DNA of 16,679 nt from Candidatus Woesearchaeota archaeon (GTDB lineage Archaea; Nanobdellota; Nanobdellia; Woesearchaeales; SM23-78), in NCBI GenBank assembly GCA_011372335.1, contig DRSY01000049.1, positions 1-16,679 of the forward strand, given 5' to 3'. Both the position numbers and the translations under genes were made by a program. Positions 1-6,325 of the stretch are shown piece by piece; the first letter of the stretch is position 1; the number at the start of each line of letters is the position of its first letter. A model generated the notes under the pieces. That model worked only from the letters and a program-made list of their open reading frames with translations, searched no databases and was not told where the DNA came from.

Positions 1-251
1 CTATAGTTCATTTGTTCTAAGCCAATCTGATTTGGAGAGAGTATTTTGATAGCAACTTCTTCTTCAAGAATTTTATCATAAGCAGCATAAACCACCCCCC
101 AGCAACCACGCCCAAGCAATTCCTTTAGTTCATATCTCTCAGAATCAATTAGTAATTCTAAATTTGAAGGTTTGTTCTTATTGGAAGGATTAGTAGGACT
201 TGGGATTGCTGAGCATTCTCCCTGAATCTGCTCTGTTTCTAACAAGCTCAT
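1..251 (-). CDS. Hanks-type (eukaryotic-like) protein kinase, N-terminal part
   Basis: The gene enters from the left edge, so only its first 83 residues are visible. After a polar tail of about 38 residues comes a kinase N-lobe: the glycine-rich loop GRGCWGVV (residues 47-54), the strand VYAAYD, and VAIK (66-69), whose lysine is the usual ATP-binding lysine. The HRD and DFG motifs would lie outside the window, so activity cannot be judged. The start is firm: a full Shine-Dalgarno GGAGGTG (259-265) lies 7 nt upstream inside the preceding gene, and the ATG overlaps that gene's TAA as TAATG. The protein is probably a cytoplasmic Ser/Thr kinase made together with the ribbon-helix-helix protein before it. 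No signal peptide is seen. Its substrate is unknown. Confidence 0.85.
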   Translation of the reverse strand, partial: MSLLETEQIQGECSAIPSPTNPSNKNKPSNLELLIDSERYELKELLGRGCWGVVYAAYDKILEEEVAIKILSPNQIGLEQMNY

Positions 252-388
252 TACTCAGCACCTCCAAGAACTTTATTTATAGAATACTCAAAAGCATGAC
301 TCTTATTCCTGAACCTGCCTTGCCTAATACTATCCATTACTTTTAGGGCGGTATTCTCATCAACAGATATGCTTAGTTTTATTTTCAT
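251..388 (-). CDS. Small ribbon-helix-helix (CopG/Arc-like) DNA-binding protein
   Basis: This 45-residue protein has the layout of a minimal ribbon-helix-helix repressor. A short basic beta strand (MKIKLSISVDE) is followed by helix A (about 11-23), a turn with GRFRNKSHAFEY and a final helix ending in INKVLGG. Such proteins dimerise, insert the paired strands into the DNA major groove and often repress their own operon, sometimes as antitoxins. It is the first gene of a minus-strand operon and overlaps the kinase start by one base (TAATG). GGTGG at 393-397 is a plausible ribosome binding site. A TATA box (433-444) and a perfect inverted repeat (416-432) lie upstream, which suggests autorepression. 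The family call is by pattern and spacing only. Confidence 0.75.
   Translation of the reverse strand: MKIKLSISVDENTALKVMDSIRQGRFRNKSHAFEYSINKVLGGAE
259..265 (-). promoter_or_regulatory. Strong internal Shine-Dalgarno for the kinase
   Basis: GGAGGTG on the minus strand is a seven-base match to the archaeal anti-Shine-Dalgarno. It lies in the last codons of the ribbon-helix-helix gene, 7 nt before the kinase ATG. It fixes that start and supports coupled translation. Confidence 0.8.
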
Positions 389-415
389 TTAACCACCGTT
401 CAAGCTTGGCACGTG

Positions 416-432
416 GTAGTATATGATACTAC
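416..432. promoter_or_regulatory. Palindromic operator candidate of the RHH-kinase operon
   Basis: GTAGTAT and ATACTAC form perfect 7-bp inverted arms around a 3-bp spacer. The element abuts the minus-strand TATA box on its downstream side, between TATA and the expected transcription start near 412. A bound repressor would block transcription there. The ribbon-helix-helix protein is the obvious candidate ligand, by inference. Confidence 0.5.
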
Positions 433-444
433 TTATATATAAAT
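433..444 (-). promoter_or_regulatory. TATA box of the RHH-kinase operon
   Basis: ATTTATATATAA reads on the minus strand and predicts a start near 412, giving a leader of about 24 nt that contains GGTGG before the ATG at 388. Confidence 0.6.
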
Positions 445-494
445 CTTTCGGTTTTGTATCTACTAAAGAGTGGTTACGATAAGGTTGGGTATAA

Positions 495-505
495 CTTTAA
501 AAACC
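495..505 (+). promoter_or_regulatory. TATA box of the ABCE1-like mini-gene (leaderless)
   Basis: CTTTAAAAACC is centred about 27 nt before the ATG at 527, which is the spacing for transcription starting at or next to the start codon. The same arrangement recurs at other first genes in this window. Confidence 0.6.
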
Positions 506-526
506 TTGGAATAGACCCATAATAAC

Positions 527-649
527 ATGACCCGTATATGCATAGTAAAAAAGGAGAAGTGTAATCCTAAGGGTTGCGGGGATTATCTCTGTATTAGGGC
601 GTGCCCTGGTAACAGAAAAACAATTTGTGTTGGGCGGGTGAAAATTTAA
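527..649 (+). CDS. 40-residue mini-gene matching the first Fe-S motif of ABCE1
   Basis: The protein begins MTRICIVKKEKC and continues with cysteines at 12, 17, 22 and 26 in the pattern C-x4-C-x4-C-x3-C-P, then GNR. From memory this is the pattern at the start of archaeal ABCE1/Rli1 (MxRIAVxDxDKC...CPVNR). Similarity ends near residue 30, and a stop follows at 40; further cysteines are at 5 and 34. The reading frame has a well-placed leaderless promoter. It lies 181 nt upstream of the full ABCE1 gene, which lacks three of these four cysteines and has an N-terminus of its own, so this is a partial duplicate rather than a simple split. It may be a working Fe-S mini-protein or the relic of an older abce1 copy. 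The homology is strong; that it is expressed is inferred. Confidence 0.6.
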   Translation: MTRICIVKKEKCNPKGCGDYLCIRACPGNRKTICVGRVKI

Positions 650-746
650 ATAAGGCGACCTCTTTCTAATATCAGAAAAGCCTCCTGCTTCAAAAAATCA
701 AAAAAGAGCGTATGATTATCTGAACAAACATCCCAAGCCAGGCTTG

Positions 747-776
747 TATTGGAAACTTATATATTGGAAACCTATA
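747..776. repeat. Tandem 15-bp repeat in the ABCE1 promoter region
   Basis: TATTGGAAACTTATA (747-761) is followed directly by TATTGGAAACCTATA (762-776), differing at one base. Each copy ends in a TATA-like element, so the duplication may give two promoters or two regulator sites for ABCE1. Confidence 0.7.
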
Positions 777-781
777 AATAC
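771..781 (+). promoter_or_regulatory. Probable TATA box of ABCE1
   Basis: CCTATAAATAC predicts a start near 802 and a leader of about 28 nt, which would include the Shine-Dalgarno at 816-820. A second TATA-like site, TTATATAT, lies at 757-764. Confidence 0.45.
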
Positions 782-815
782 TTAGGAAGAAGCCCGCTTA
801 TTAGAAGAATGGAAT

Positions 816-820
816 GAGGT
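816..820 (+). promoter_or_regulatory. Ribosome binding site of ABCE1
   Basis: GAGGT lies 10 nt before the ATG at 831 and supports that start. This gene therefore appears to be led, unlike the leaderless mini-gene upstream. Confidence 0.5.
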
Positions 821-830
821 TTGGAATTAA

Positions 831-2567
831 ATGAAAAGAATAGCAATAGTAGATAACAACAAGCTGAAAGACATGGCTTTGAAGAAACACATACAAAGTT
901 TATGCCCTGTTAATCGGACTGGAAGTGATTGTATGTATTTCGAGGATTCAAAGCTTTTAATAGATGAGAATTTATGCATTGGATGTGGGATTTGCACTAA
1001 GCCAGCTCCAGAAGCAATACATATAGTTAACCTGCCAGAAGAATTAAAAAAAGAGCCTGTGCACCGCTACGGAAAGAACGAATTCGCTCTTTACAACCTC
1101 CCAATCCCTCTTAATAACAAGGTAGTGGGGATTATTGGGAGGAATGGTATTGGGAAGAGCACTGCTCTGAAGATTCTCACAGGGATTATAAAGCCTAATC
1201 TTGGCAGGCCAGGCAGAGAAGCAAGTTATGATGAATTAATAGATTACTTTAAGGGAAGCGAGGCTCAGGGATTCTTTGAGAAACTAAAAAAAGGAGAAGT
1301 AAGAATTAGTTATAAGCCCCAACAAGTTGATCTTATCCCGAAGCAATACAAAGGAAGTGTGAGGAGCTTATTACAAAAGGTTGATGAGAAAAAAGAGCTG
1401 CAAAGAATAGCAGAGGTCCTTGAGCTAAAAGAGGTTCTTGACCATGACATATCAAAGATTAGCGGGGGTGAACTTCAGAGAGTGGCAATAGCTGCTTGTG
1501 TGCTGAAAAAAGCTGATATTTATTTCTTTGACGAGCCAACAAGCTACTTGGATGTTAAGCAAAGGCTTAAGATTAGTGGTTTTATCCGAGGCTTGGTTAA
1601 TAGAAACACAGGAGTTATGGTTGTGGAGCATGACCTTATCCTCCTTGATTATATGGCTGATTTAATCCACTTAATGTACGGTAAGCCCTCTGCGTATGGC
1701 GTGGTTAGTCAGCCGAAATCAGCAAAGGCAGGTATTAATGTTTACTTATCAGGTTATTTAAAGGAAGAGAATGTGCGGTTCAGGGACCAAGCAATTAGTT
1801 TTGAAGCAAGGCCTCCTCTTAGTAGTAGAAAAGAGGATTTACTAACAGAATGGAATGCTTTTAGGCATAAGCTAGGAAGCTTTGAACTAGAAGCAGGTAA
1901 AGGAAACATATACAAGCATGATGTTATTGGTGTTCTTGGAGAGAACGGCATAGGGAAGACGACCTTTGTAAGAGTACTAGGAGGAGACATTAAGGGTCAT
2001 GAGCTAAAAGGATTAATGATTAGTTATAAACCCCAGTACCTTGAATCAAATGACGAATTGGTTATGAACTTCTTGCAAGAAGCCATCCAGAAGTACGAGG
2101 TTCAGCTAATCCGACCCTTAGAACTAAAGCCTTTATTCATGAGAAAACTATCAGAGCTAAGCGGTGGCGAGTTACAAAGGGTGTGGATAGCGAAGTGTCT
2201 AAGCCAGGACTCAGACTTAATCCTCATGGATGAGCCCTCTGCTTATCTTGACGTGGAGCAGAGATTAAAACTAGGCAGGATTATTAGTGAGATACTGAAG
2301 ATAACAGGAAGAAGTGCATTAATAGTAGACCACGACCTCTTATTCGTAGACACAATATCTGATAGGCTCATAGTATTTGAGGGAAAACCAGCAGTTCATG
2401 GAAGAGTAACAGGGCCCTTTCCAATGGAGGAGGGTATGAATAAGTTTTTAGAAAACATAGGTCTTACTTTTAGAAGGGATGATGAGAGTAAGAGGCCTAG
2501 GATTAATAAGCCTGGGAGTCAGAAGGATAAAGAGCAGAAGAGAAGGGGGAACTTATACTATGCGTGA
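831..2567 (+). CDS. ABCE1/Rli1 ribosome-recycling ATPase with a reduced Fe-S domain
   Basis: ABCE1 splits ribosomes after termination using two ABC ATPase domains and an N-terminal domain that normally holds two [4Fe-4S] clusters. Both ATPase halves look intact: Walker A GRNGIGKST (103-111) and GENGIGKTT (370-378), Q-loops at 164 and 402, SGGELQR at 211 and 444, DEP Walker B motifs at 234 and 467, and H-loop histidines 267 and 501. The hinge and the C-terminus (TFRRD, RPRINKPGS) are typical, and 578 residues is normal. The Fe-S domain is not. Cys25 and C-x2-C-x2-C (49, 52, 55) remain, but the first three ligands of motif one are Leu12, Leu17 and Ile21, and the fourth of motif two is Ala59. 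Together these are the ligands of one whole cluster. Start chosen at the ATG giving the conserved RIAIVD; GAGGT lies 10 nt upstream. Confidence 0.95.
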   Translation: MKRIAIVDNNKLKDMALKKHIQSLCPVNRTGSDCMYFEDSKLLIDENLCIGCGICTKPAPEAIHIVNLPEELKKEPVHRYGKNEFALYNLPIPLNNKVVGIIGRNGIGKSTALKILTGIIKPNLGRPGREASYDELIDYFKGSEAQGFFEKLKKGEVRISYKPQQVDLIPKQYKGSVRSLLQKVDEKKELQRIAEVLELKEVLDHDISKISGGELQRVAIAACVLKKADIYFFDEPTSYLDVKQRLKISGFIRGLVNRNTGVMVVEHDLILLDYMADLIHLMYGKPSAYGVVSQPKSAKAGINVYLSGYLKEENVRFRDQAISFEARPPLSSRKEDLLTEWNAFRHKLGSFELEAGKGNIYKHDVIGVLGENGIGKTTFVRVLGGDIKGHELKGLMISYKPQYLESNDELVMNFLQEAIQKYEVQLIRPLELKPLFMRKLSELSGGELQRVWIAKCLSQDSDLILMDEPSAYLDVEQRLKLGRIISEILKITGRSALIVDHDLLFVDTISDRLIVFEGKPAVHGRVTGPFPMEEGMNKFLENIGLTFRRDDESKRPRINKPGSQKDKEQKRRGNLYYA

Positions 2568-2606
2568 TTTCATACTTACCCTTACAATTCTTATGAAAAC
2601 AAAAGA

Positions 2607-2615
2607 TTTAAATAA
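2607..2615 (+). promoter_or_regulatory. TATA box of the Fic-DUF1461 operon
   Basis: TTTAAATAA is centred about 26 nt before the ATG at 2637, which fits a leaderless transcript. Confidence 0.6.
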
Positions 2616-2636
2616 TTTGTAAGCCCACCGGGTTTT

Positions 2637-3497
2637 ATGAGAATAATTAAACTAAGAAAGAATAATCACGAATACTATTACTTAAAGCACTCCTTCAGAT
2701 TCCAAGGCAAAGTTATTACCAGAGAAAAATACCTTGGGAAAAAGATTCCTGAAAACATAAAAGAAATAGAACAGGCTTTTCTTGAGGAATGTAAGAAAAA
2801 AAGCATATTCAGATTATTTGAGAAAATAAAGCAAGGCTTCCGGAGAGAATGGAAAAAATATCCTGACTCAATAAAAGAAAAATTAAAAGAACAAATCACC
2901 ATCGCCTTCACTTATAACACAAATGCTATTGAAGGCTCAACCATTAGTCTGGATGAAACAAGAGAGCTAGCAGAACACAGAATATCACCTAATAAGCCTC
3001 TTAAGGATGTGAAAGAAACAGAGGCACACCTGCAACTCTTTTTGGAAATGCTTGAAAAGAAAGAAAGACTAAGCCTCAACCTAATCCTTAAGTGGCATAA
3101 AAAATTATTCAAAGAGACAAAGCCGGATATCGCGGGGAGAATAAGGGATTATAATGTAAAAGTAGGCTTTTATAAGGCACCGGACTGGCAAGACCTTAAA
3201 AAACTATTAAGAAAAATGATTCTTTTTTATAATGAAAACAAGAGGATGAACCCTGTTGAGTTAGCAGCCAGGACGCACTATAAGTTTGAGAAAATACATC
3301 CTTTTGGGGATGGGAATGGAAGAATAGGCAGAATAATAATGAATCACATCCTCTGGCATAATAAGTATCCTATACTAATAATAGAGTATAAAAAAAGAAA
3401 AGCCTACTATAAAGCCTTACAAAAAGACGAAGATAAGTTCTTCGCCTACTTTGCAAGAAGATACTTAAAAACATATGAGAGATACGTTAAGAAATGA
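2637..3497 (+). CDS. Fic-family protein (probable AMP transferase) with inhibitory helix
   Basis: Fic enzymes transfer AMP or another phosphate-containing group to target proteins. The catalytic motif HPFGDGNGRIGR (residues 221-232) is complete, with the catalytic histidine 221 and the phosphate-binding GNGR. Upstream, TNAIEG (95-100) matches the (S/T)xxxE(G/N) inhibitory motif, and its glutamate 99 would block productive ATP binding, so the enzyme is probably off by default. IAGRIRDYNV (165-174) is the usual Fic-core segment before the active site. The first 75 residues are very basic with a short beta-rich start, as in stand-alone Fic proteins with an N-terminal extension. No signal peptide. 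The last 4 nt overlap the next gene (ATGA), so the two are probably co-translated. The target is unknown. Confidence 0.9.
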   Translation: MRIIKLRKNNHEYYYLKHSFRFQGKVITREKYLGKKIPENIKEIEQAFLEECKKKSIFRLFEKIKQGFRREWKKYPDSIKEKLKEQITIAFTYNTNAIEGSTISLDETRELAEHRISPNKPLKDVKETEAHLQLFLEMLEKKERLSLNLILKWHKKLFKETKPDIAGRIRDYNVKVGFYKAPDWQDLKKLLRKMILFYNENKRMNPVELAARTHYKFEKIHPFGDGNGRIGRIIMNHILWHNKYPILIIEYKKRKAYYKALQKDEDKFFAYFARRYLKTYERYVKK

Positions 3498-4162
3498 AAG
3501 AACAAAAACTTCTTATAAGCTTATCCATCATTCTTATAGTTTTTGTATTATTCTCTGCTAGTTTCTTCATGGTATTCTTTGACAGGGGCTTCTATGATAA
3601 GAGTTTTGATAAGTACGGAGTGTATGATGAGCTTGGTGTGCTGGGTGTTAGGAATACAGTTGACTATTTAATTAATTACTTAACTAATGAAAATACTGAA
3701 ATTAATGAAATAAAGCAATTAACTATTTTTACAGAGGAAGAAAGAGCACATCTAGAGGATGTTAAGAATATAATTAATTGGCTGAAGGCTCTTAGCATAG
3801 CTTCTCTTGTACTATTATTCGCTTTTATTATTCGTCTCAGCATCTTAGAAGACTTCAACACTAGTATTAGAAGAATCTTTGTTTACAGCTCAATAACTAC
3901 TCTCATAGTTCTTGCGATTATCTTTGTGCTCAGCCTTAACTTCTCTGCGTTCTTTGAGGTATTCCATAAAATCCTGTTCCCACAAGGCAACTATGCTTTC
4001 CCTGCTCATTACCTGCTCGTAAAACTCTTTCCACAGGAACTCTTCAAGGACTTCGCAAGAAAAATGTTTTTTCATACAGCCATCCTCAGCATAATCCTCT
4101 TATTCCTAGGCTCTTCTTTTATTATTCCCTCTAATAAGCAGGCTAAGAAATCTAATAAATAA
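3494..4162 (+). CDS. DUF1461-family integral membrane protein
   Basis: This 222-residue protein has four hydrophobic segments, at about 7-29, 97-117, 127-149 and 191-211. One extramembrane loop lies between the first two, and a second before the last carries FHKILFPQGNYAFP. The loop motif FTEEERAHLEDVK (79-91), YGVYDELG and the FP(Q)GN region are what I recall of the DUF1461/TIGR01906 membrane family, whose function is not established. Its start overlaps the end of the Fic gene (ATGA). That pairing suggests a membrane partner or target for the Fic protein, though compact archaeal genomes often overlap unrelated genes. It converges on the next gene with a single base between stop codons. The C-terminus is lysine-rich and probably cytoplasmic. 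Confidence 0.7.
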   Translation: MKEQKLLISLSIILIVFVLFSASFFMVFFDRGFYDKSFDKYGVYDELGVLGVRNTVDYLINYLTNENTEINEIKQLTIFTEEERAHLEDVKNIINWLKALSIASLVLLFAFIIRLSILEDFNTSIRRIFVYSSITTLIVLAIIFVLSLNFSAFFEVFHKILFPQGNYAFPAHYLLVKLFPQELFKDFARKMFFHTAILSIILLFLGSSFIIPSNKQAKKSNK

Positions 4163-4163
4163 G

Positions 4164-4499
4164 TCATCTTTTTATCTTTACTTTCATAGTCTGTCTTTTT
4201 ATTTCTTCTTCAGAATTTATATTTGCTAGCTCATCAAACAGTTTGACCAGTAGCTTGACTCGCGGGTTTTTCATATTCAATTGGTATAGTTGTATTCTCC
4301 CGATTTTTCTTTTTTTGACTATTATCTTGTTTTTTAACATATCATCCAGCATTCTGTAAATAGTTGATCTTCCCACACCAGCATATTCTGCCATGTCTGA
4401 TATGCAGTATTCTAAACGCCTGCCTATGATTAATAAATCCATTAACCTTACTCTAGGGCTATTCCCTAATAGGTGTGTTATTATTGTTTCTTCTTCCAT
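4164..4499 (-). CDS. Winged-helix transcriptional regulator (archaeal)
   Basis: A 111-residue single-domain winged helix-turn-helix. ISDMAEYAGVGRSTIYRMLDDM (about 33-54) is a clear helix-turn-helix, and KKRKIGRIQLYQLN (62-75) is the basic wing. The rest is a helix that may dimerise, ending in a very basic tail. I place the start at the internal methionine (MEEETII). A TATA box (4522-4529) is centred 26-27 nt upstream of it, as for leaderless genes here, and known relatives begin at this point. The reading frame stays open to an ATG at 4598, which would add 33 residues without domain character. It probably binds a palindromic operator; its regulon is unknown. A small basic protein is divergently transcribed from the same intergenic region. 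Confidence 0.85.
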   Translation of the reverse strand: MEEETIITHLLGNSPRVRLMDLLIIGRRLEYCISDMAEYAGVGRSTIYRMLDDMLKNKIIVKKRKIGRIQLYQLNMKNPRVKLLVKLFDELANINSEEEIKRQTMKVKIKR

Positions 4500-4521
4500 G
4501 AAACCTTGTAGAAACTCCAAA

Positions 4522-4529
4522 TATTTAAA
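4522..4529 (-). promoter_or_regulatory. TATA box deciding the start of the winged-helix regulator
   Basis: TTTAAATA on the minus strand is centred 26-27 nt from the ATG at 4499. It lies inside the longer open frame, which argues that the extension to 4598 is not translated. Confidence 0.6.
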
Positions 4530-4604
4530 TGTTTCGTTTTGATACATGGATGTTTCATAATAATACAAGATTATTCGGAAAATATACGAAAATCTCATAC
4601 CAGG

Positions 4605-4614
4605 TTATATATAT
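4605..4614 (+). promoter_or_regulatory. TATA box of the 89-residue gene
   Basis: TTATATATAT is centred about 30 nt before the ATG at 4639, giving a nearly leaderless transcript. Confidence 0.55.
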
Positions 4615-4638
4615 CTTCAAAAATCATTTTAACACAAC

Positions 4639-4908
4639 ATGAACAAAAAAGAAATACAACAAACTATTCTAGACACTTTAAAAAAAGCTCATCCACCAAA
4701 ATGGGGTGCTTCTCACACAGAAGAAAAGAATTTATTTAAGAGATTTCCAAAGCATATACGAGGAACAAAACAAGTAAAAAAAGCCCTAGAAGAATTATAT
4801 AAGCTTGGTTTCATAAACAAATATAAAAAAACAGGCGAAATACACGTCTCTCTGAATATCAGAAAAAAGAAGGAAATAGAAGCTTTCTTAGAAGAAGAAC
4901 CTTATTGA
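4639..4908 (+). CDS. Small basic protein, probably winged-helix-like
   Basis: This 89-residue protein has no family name I can give with certainty. Its pattern suggests a small winged helix. A first helix (KEIQQTILDTLKKAH) leads to a loop rich in H, W and K. A second region, RGTKQVKKALEELYKLGFI (about 41-59), resembles a recognition helix, and NKYKKTGEIHVSLN resembles a beta-hairpin wing. IRKKKEIEAFLEE closes it. Nucleic-acid binding is likely from the charge and shape, so it could be a regulator or a ribosome-associated factor. It is divergent from the winged-helix regulator and convergent with the DUF99 gene. Start chosen from the promoter; a longer frame from 4539 is a different frame and is rejected. 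Confidence 0.7.
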   Translation: MNKKEIQQTILDTLKKAHPPKWGASHTEEKNLFKRFPKHIRGTKQVKKALEELYKLGFINKYKKTGEIHVSLNIRKKKEIEAFLEEEPY

Positions 4909-4916
4909 AAAAAAAA
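4908..4916 (-). terminator. Oligo-T terminator after the DUF99 gene
   Basis: Nine consecutive T on the minus strand follow closely after the DUF99 stop codon. Archaeal RNA polymerase stops at such runs without needing a hairpin. Confidence 0.5.
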
Positions 4917-4919
4917 GCG

Positions 4920-5486
4920 TTAGGCTCTTCCTCTGCTCTGACCATCAACAATACCAGACGCAATTAGGTGAGAAACACGTATAGCTTCAGGCACATTAGC
5001 TCTTGAACAAGTGATTCTTAATAACTCCTCTGTCTCTTCTAAGCTAATACCAATATTCTGCACATAAACATTACTTATCTTAACAGGCTTCGGCATCCTC
5101 TTTATTATCCTAATCTTCTTCTTCATACCTGCTTTTTCAAGAGCAGCGAATAGCTTCTTATAATCCGGGTACTCGCGGATAATCACAACAACAGGGATTC
5201 CTGTCTCATTATACACCGCCCTGGGGTTAATAATATTAAAACCAGCTACTGCAATACCATCAAGGAATACTGCTTGTAGTTGAGGCTTGAACTTGGACTC
5301 GTTAATCATATCAATAATCTTCATGGTAGCGTCGTCACCGTCTTTTTCAACATAACATGATAATAAGCCATCCATGAAGCTACCGCCACGATACACAGTG
5401 CCTACAACAAGAACATACTTTTGCAAAGGATCGAACTTATCAAAAGGAGCGTCATCAATCCCAATAACCCTGAGTTCCTTCTTCAT
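4920..5486 (-). CDS. DUF99 (UPF0215) family protein
   Basis: A 188-residue archaeal protein of the DUF99 family, which is distantly related in fold to endonuclease V and RNase H; its role is not established. The family hallmarks are RVIGIDDAPFDK (residues 6-17), GTVYRGG and DGLLSCYVEKDGDDAT with acidic residues (about 29-53), QAVFLDGIAVAGFNI (72-86), and TGIPVVVIIREYPD (95-108). The conserved aspartates at the strand ends (Asp11, Asp12, Asp76) are where an RNase-H-like fold would hold metal. The length is normal. It is the last gene of a probable tRNA-Cys/trmI/DUF99 transcript, only 4 nt after trmI, and its T-rich terminator follows at once. A role in nucleic-acid processing fits the neighbours but is inferred. 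Confidence 0.9.
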   Translation of the reverse strand: MKKELRVIGIDDAPFDKFDPLQKYVLVVGTVYRGGSFMDGLLSCYVEKDGDDATMKIIDMINESKFKPQLQAVFLDGIAVAGFNIINPRAVYNETGIPVVVIIREYPDYKKLFAALEKAGMKKKIRIIKRMPKPVKISNVYVQNIGISLEETEELLRITCSRANVPEAIRVSHLIASGIVDGQSRGRA

Positions 5487-5490
5487 TTTC

Positions 5491-6312
5491 TTACCCTAAC
5501 TTTTTTTTATTAACTCCTCTATTCTTGTCCTCTTCTCTTAGCTTCCTAACAAATGTTAAGAATCCTGTATGAGCATGATCCTTGGTCTTAGGTCTTATTC
5601 TTTTCTCATCAACCAACCATTCCCTCTCAACGACCTCAACAGTCTTTTCTAATAAGAATTCTTCAGGTAATGCTTTCACAAACCTCTGTACTTGGTTAAG
5701 ATTAGGTAAATAAACCACGAGGAAGCCTCCTATCTTGAGTACTTTCTGCGCAGTCCTTATTGCTTTCCAAGGCTCTGGCACATCCAATACAAAAACATCA
5801 ATGTTCTTCTCCTTAACCTGTTTATACTCATAAATATTTCCTTGTTTAACAAATACGTTCTTTAAACCAAGAGCTTCCACGTTCTCACATGTTATTTTAA
5901 CACTCTTCTCGTTAATATCGTATGTTACCACTTTTTTTGCAAGCACACCAAGGAAGCACGCAAGAGCTCCTGAACCAGAGCCAGCATCCAACACAACAGA
6001 GTCCTTGGTAAGCCCGGTATTAGCAATAATAGCTCCTATGTCTTTTAGAGTAATTATTTGTGCCAGCCTCCTAATCCTTTTATAATGGTCGAGAAAAACA
6101 GGATCAAGAATGATGAACTCATGATTACCAACCCTTAGCTTTGAACCAGGCTTTCTTAGCAAATCCTTTCTCTTAATAACACCGTACTTGGTATGATAAT
6201 CCTTGGTTGTTTCAACATAGTGTTTTTCAAACCCAGAAAGAACAAATTCTCTCTCTAAATCCTTAACATAGGCTTTTTTCTCTTTCTTAACCAGAATCTT
6301 TCTTTCTCCCAT
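5491..6312 (-). CDS. trmI: tRNA (adenine-N1)-methyltransferase TrmI (m1A57/58)
   Basis: TrmI uses S-adenosylmethionine to methylate N1 of A58, and in archaea also A57, in the tRNA T-loop. An N-terminal beta-rich domain (about 1-75) is followed by a Rossmann methyltransferase. Motif I is VLDAGSGSG (107-115), the acidic end of strand two is YDIN (131-134), and LDVPEPW (176-182) holds the aspartate expected to act in catalysis. RPKTKDHAHTGFL (240-252) is the conserved C-terminal family block. At 273 residues it is slightly longer than usual, with a lysine-rich tail. The ATG lies 13 nt after the 3' end of the tRNA-Cys gene with no separate convincing promoter, so it is probably read from the tRNA promoter. 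The DUF99 gene starts 4 nt after its stop. Confidence 0.93.
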   Translation of the reverse strand: MGERKILVKKEKKAYVKDLEREFVLSGFEKHYVETTKDYHTKYGVIKRKDLLRKPGSKLRVGNHEFIILDPVFLDHYKRIRRLAQIITLKDIGAIIANTGLTKDSVVLDAGSGSGALACFLGVLAKKVVTYDINEKSVKITCENVEALGLKNVFVKQGNIYEYKQVKEKNIDVFVLDVPEPWKAIRTAQKVLKIGGFLVVYLPNLNQVQRFVKALPEEFLLEKTVEVVEREWLVDEKRIRPKTKDHAHTGFLTFVRKLREEDKNRGVNKKKLG

Positions 6313-6325
6313 TTTTAGAAGTTAA

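Noticed and set aside
654-830. A frame without start codon, interrupted only by TAG at 783, that ends directly before the ABCE1 ATG and is in frame with it.
   Set aside because: It has no start, no recognisable domain, and part of its pattern is made by the 15-bp repeat. It may be decayed coding DNA, but I cannot show it; TAG is used as a normal stop elsewhere in the window.
814-834. Six-codon upstream frame overlapping the ABCE1 start (ATGA).
   Set aside because: Its ATG is part of the GAGGT ribosome-binding region; nothing supports translation.
4500-4598. 33-residue N-terminal extension of the winged-helix regulator.
   Set aside because: It contains the TATA box that fits the internal start and has no domain character.
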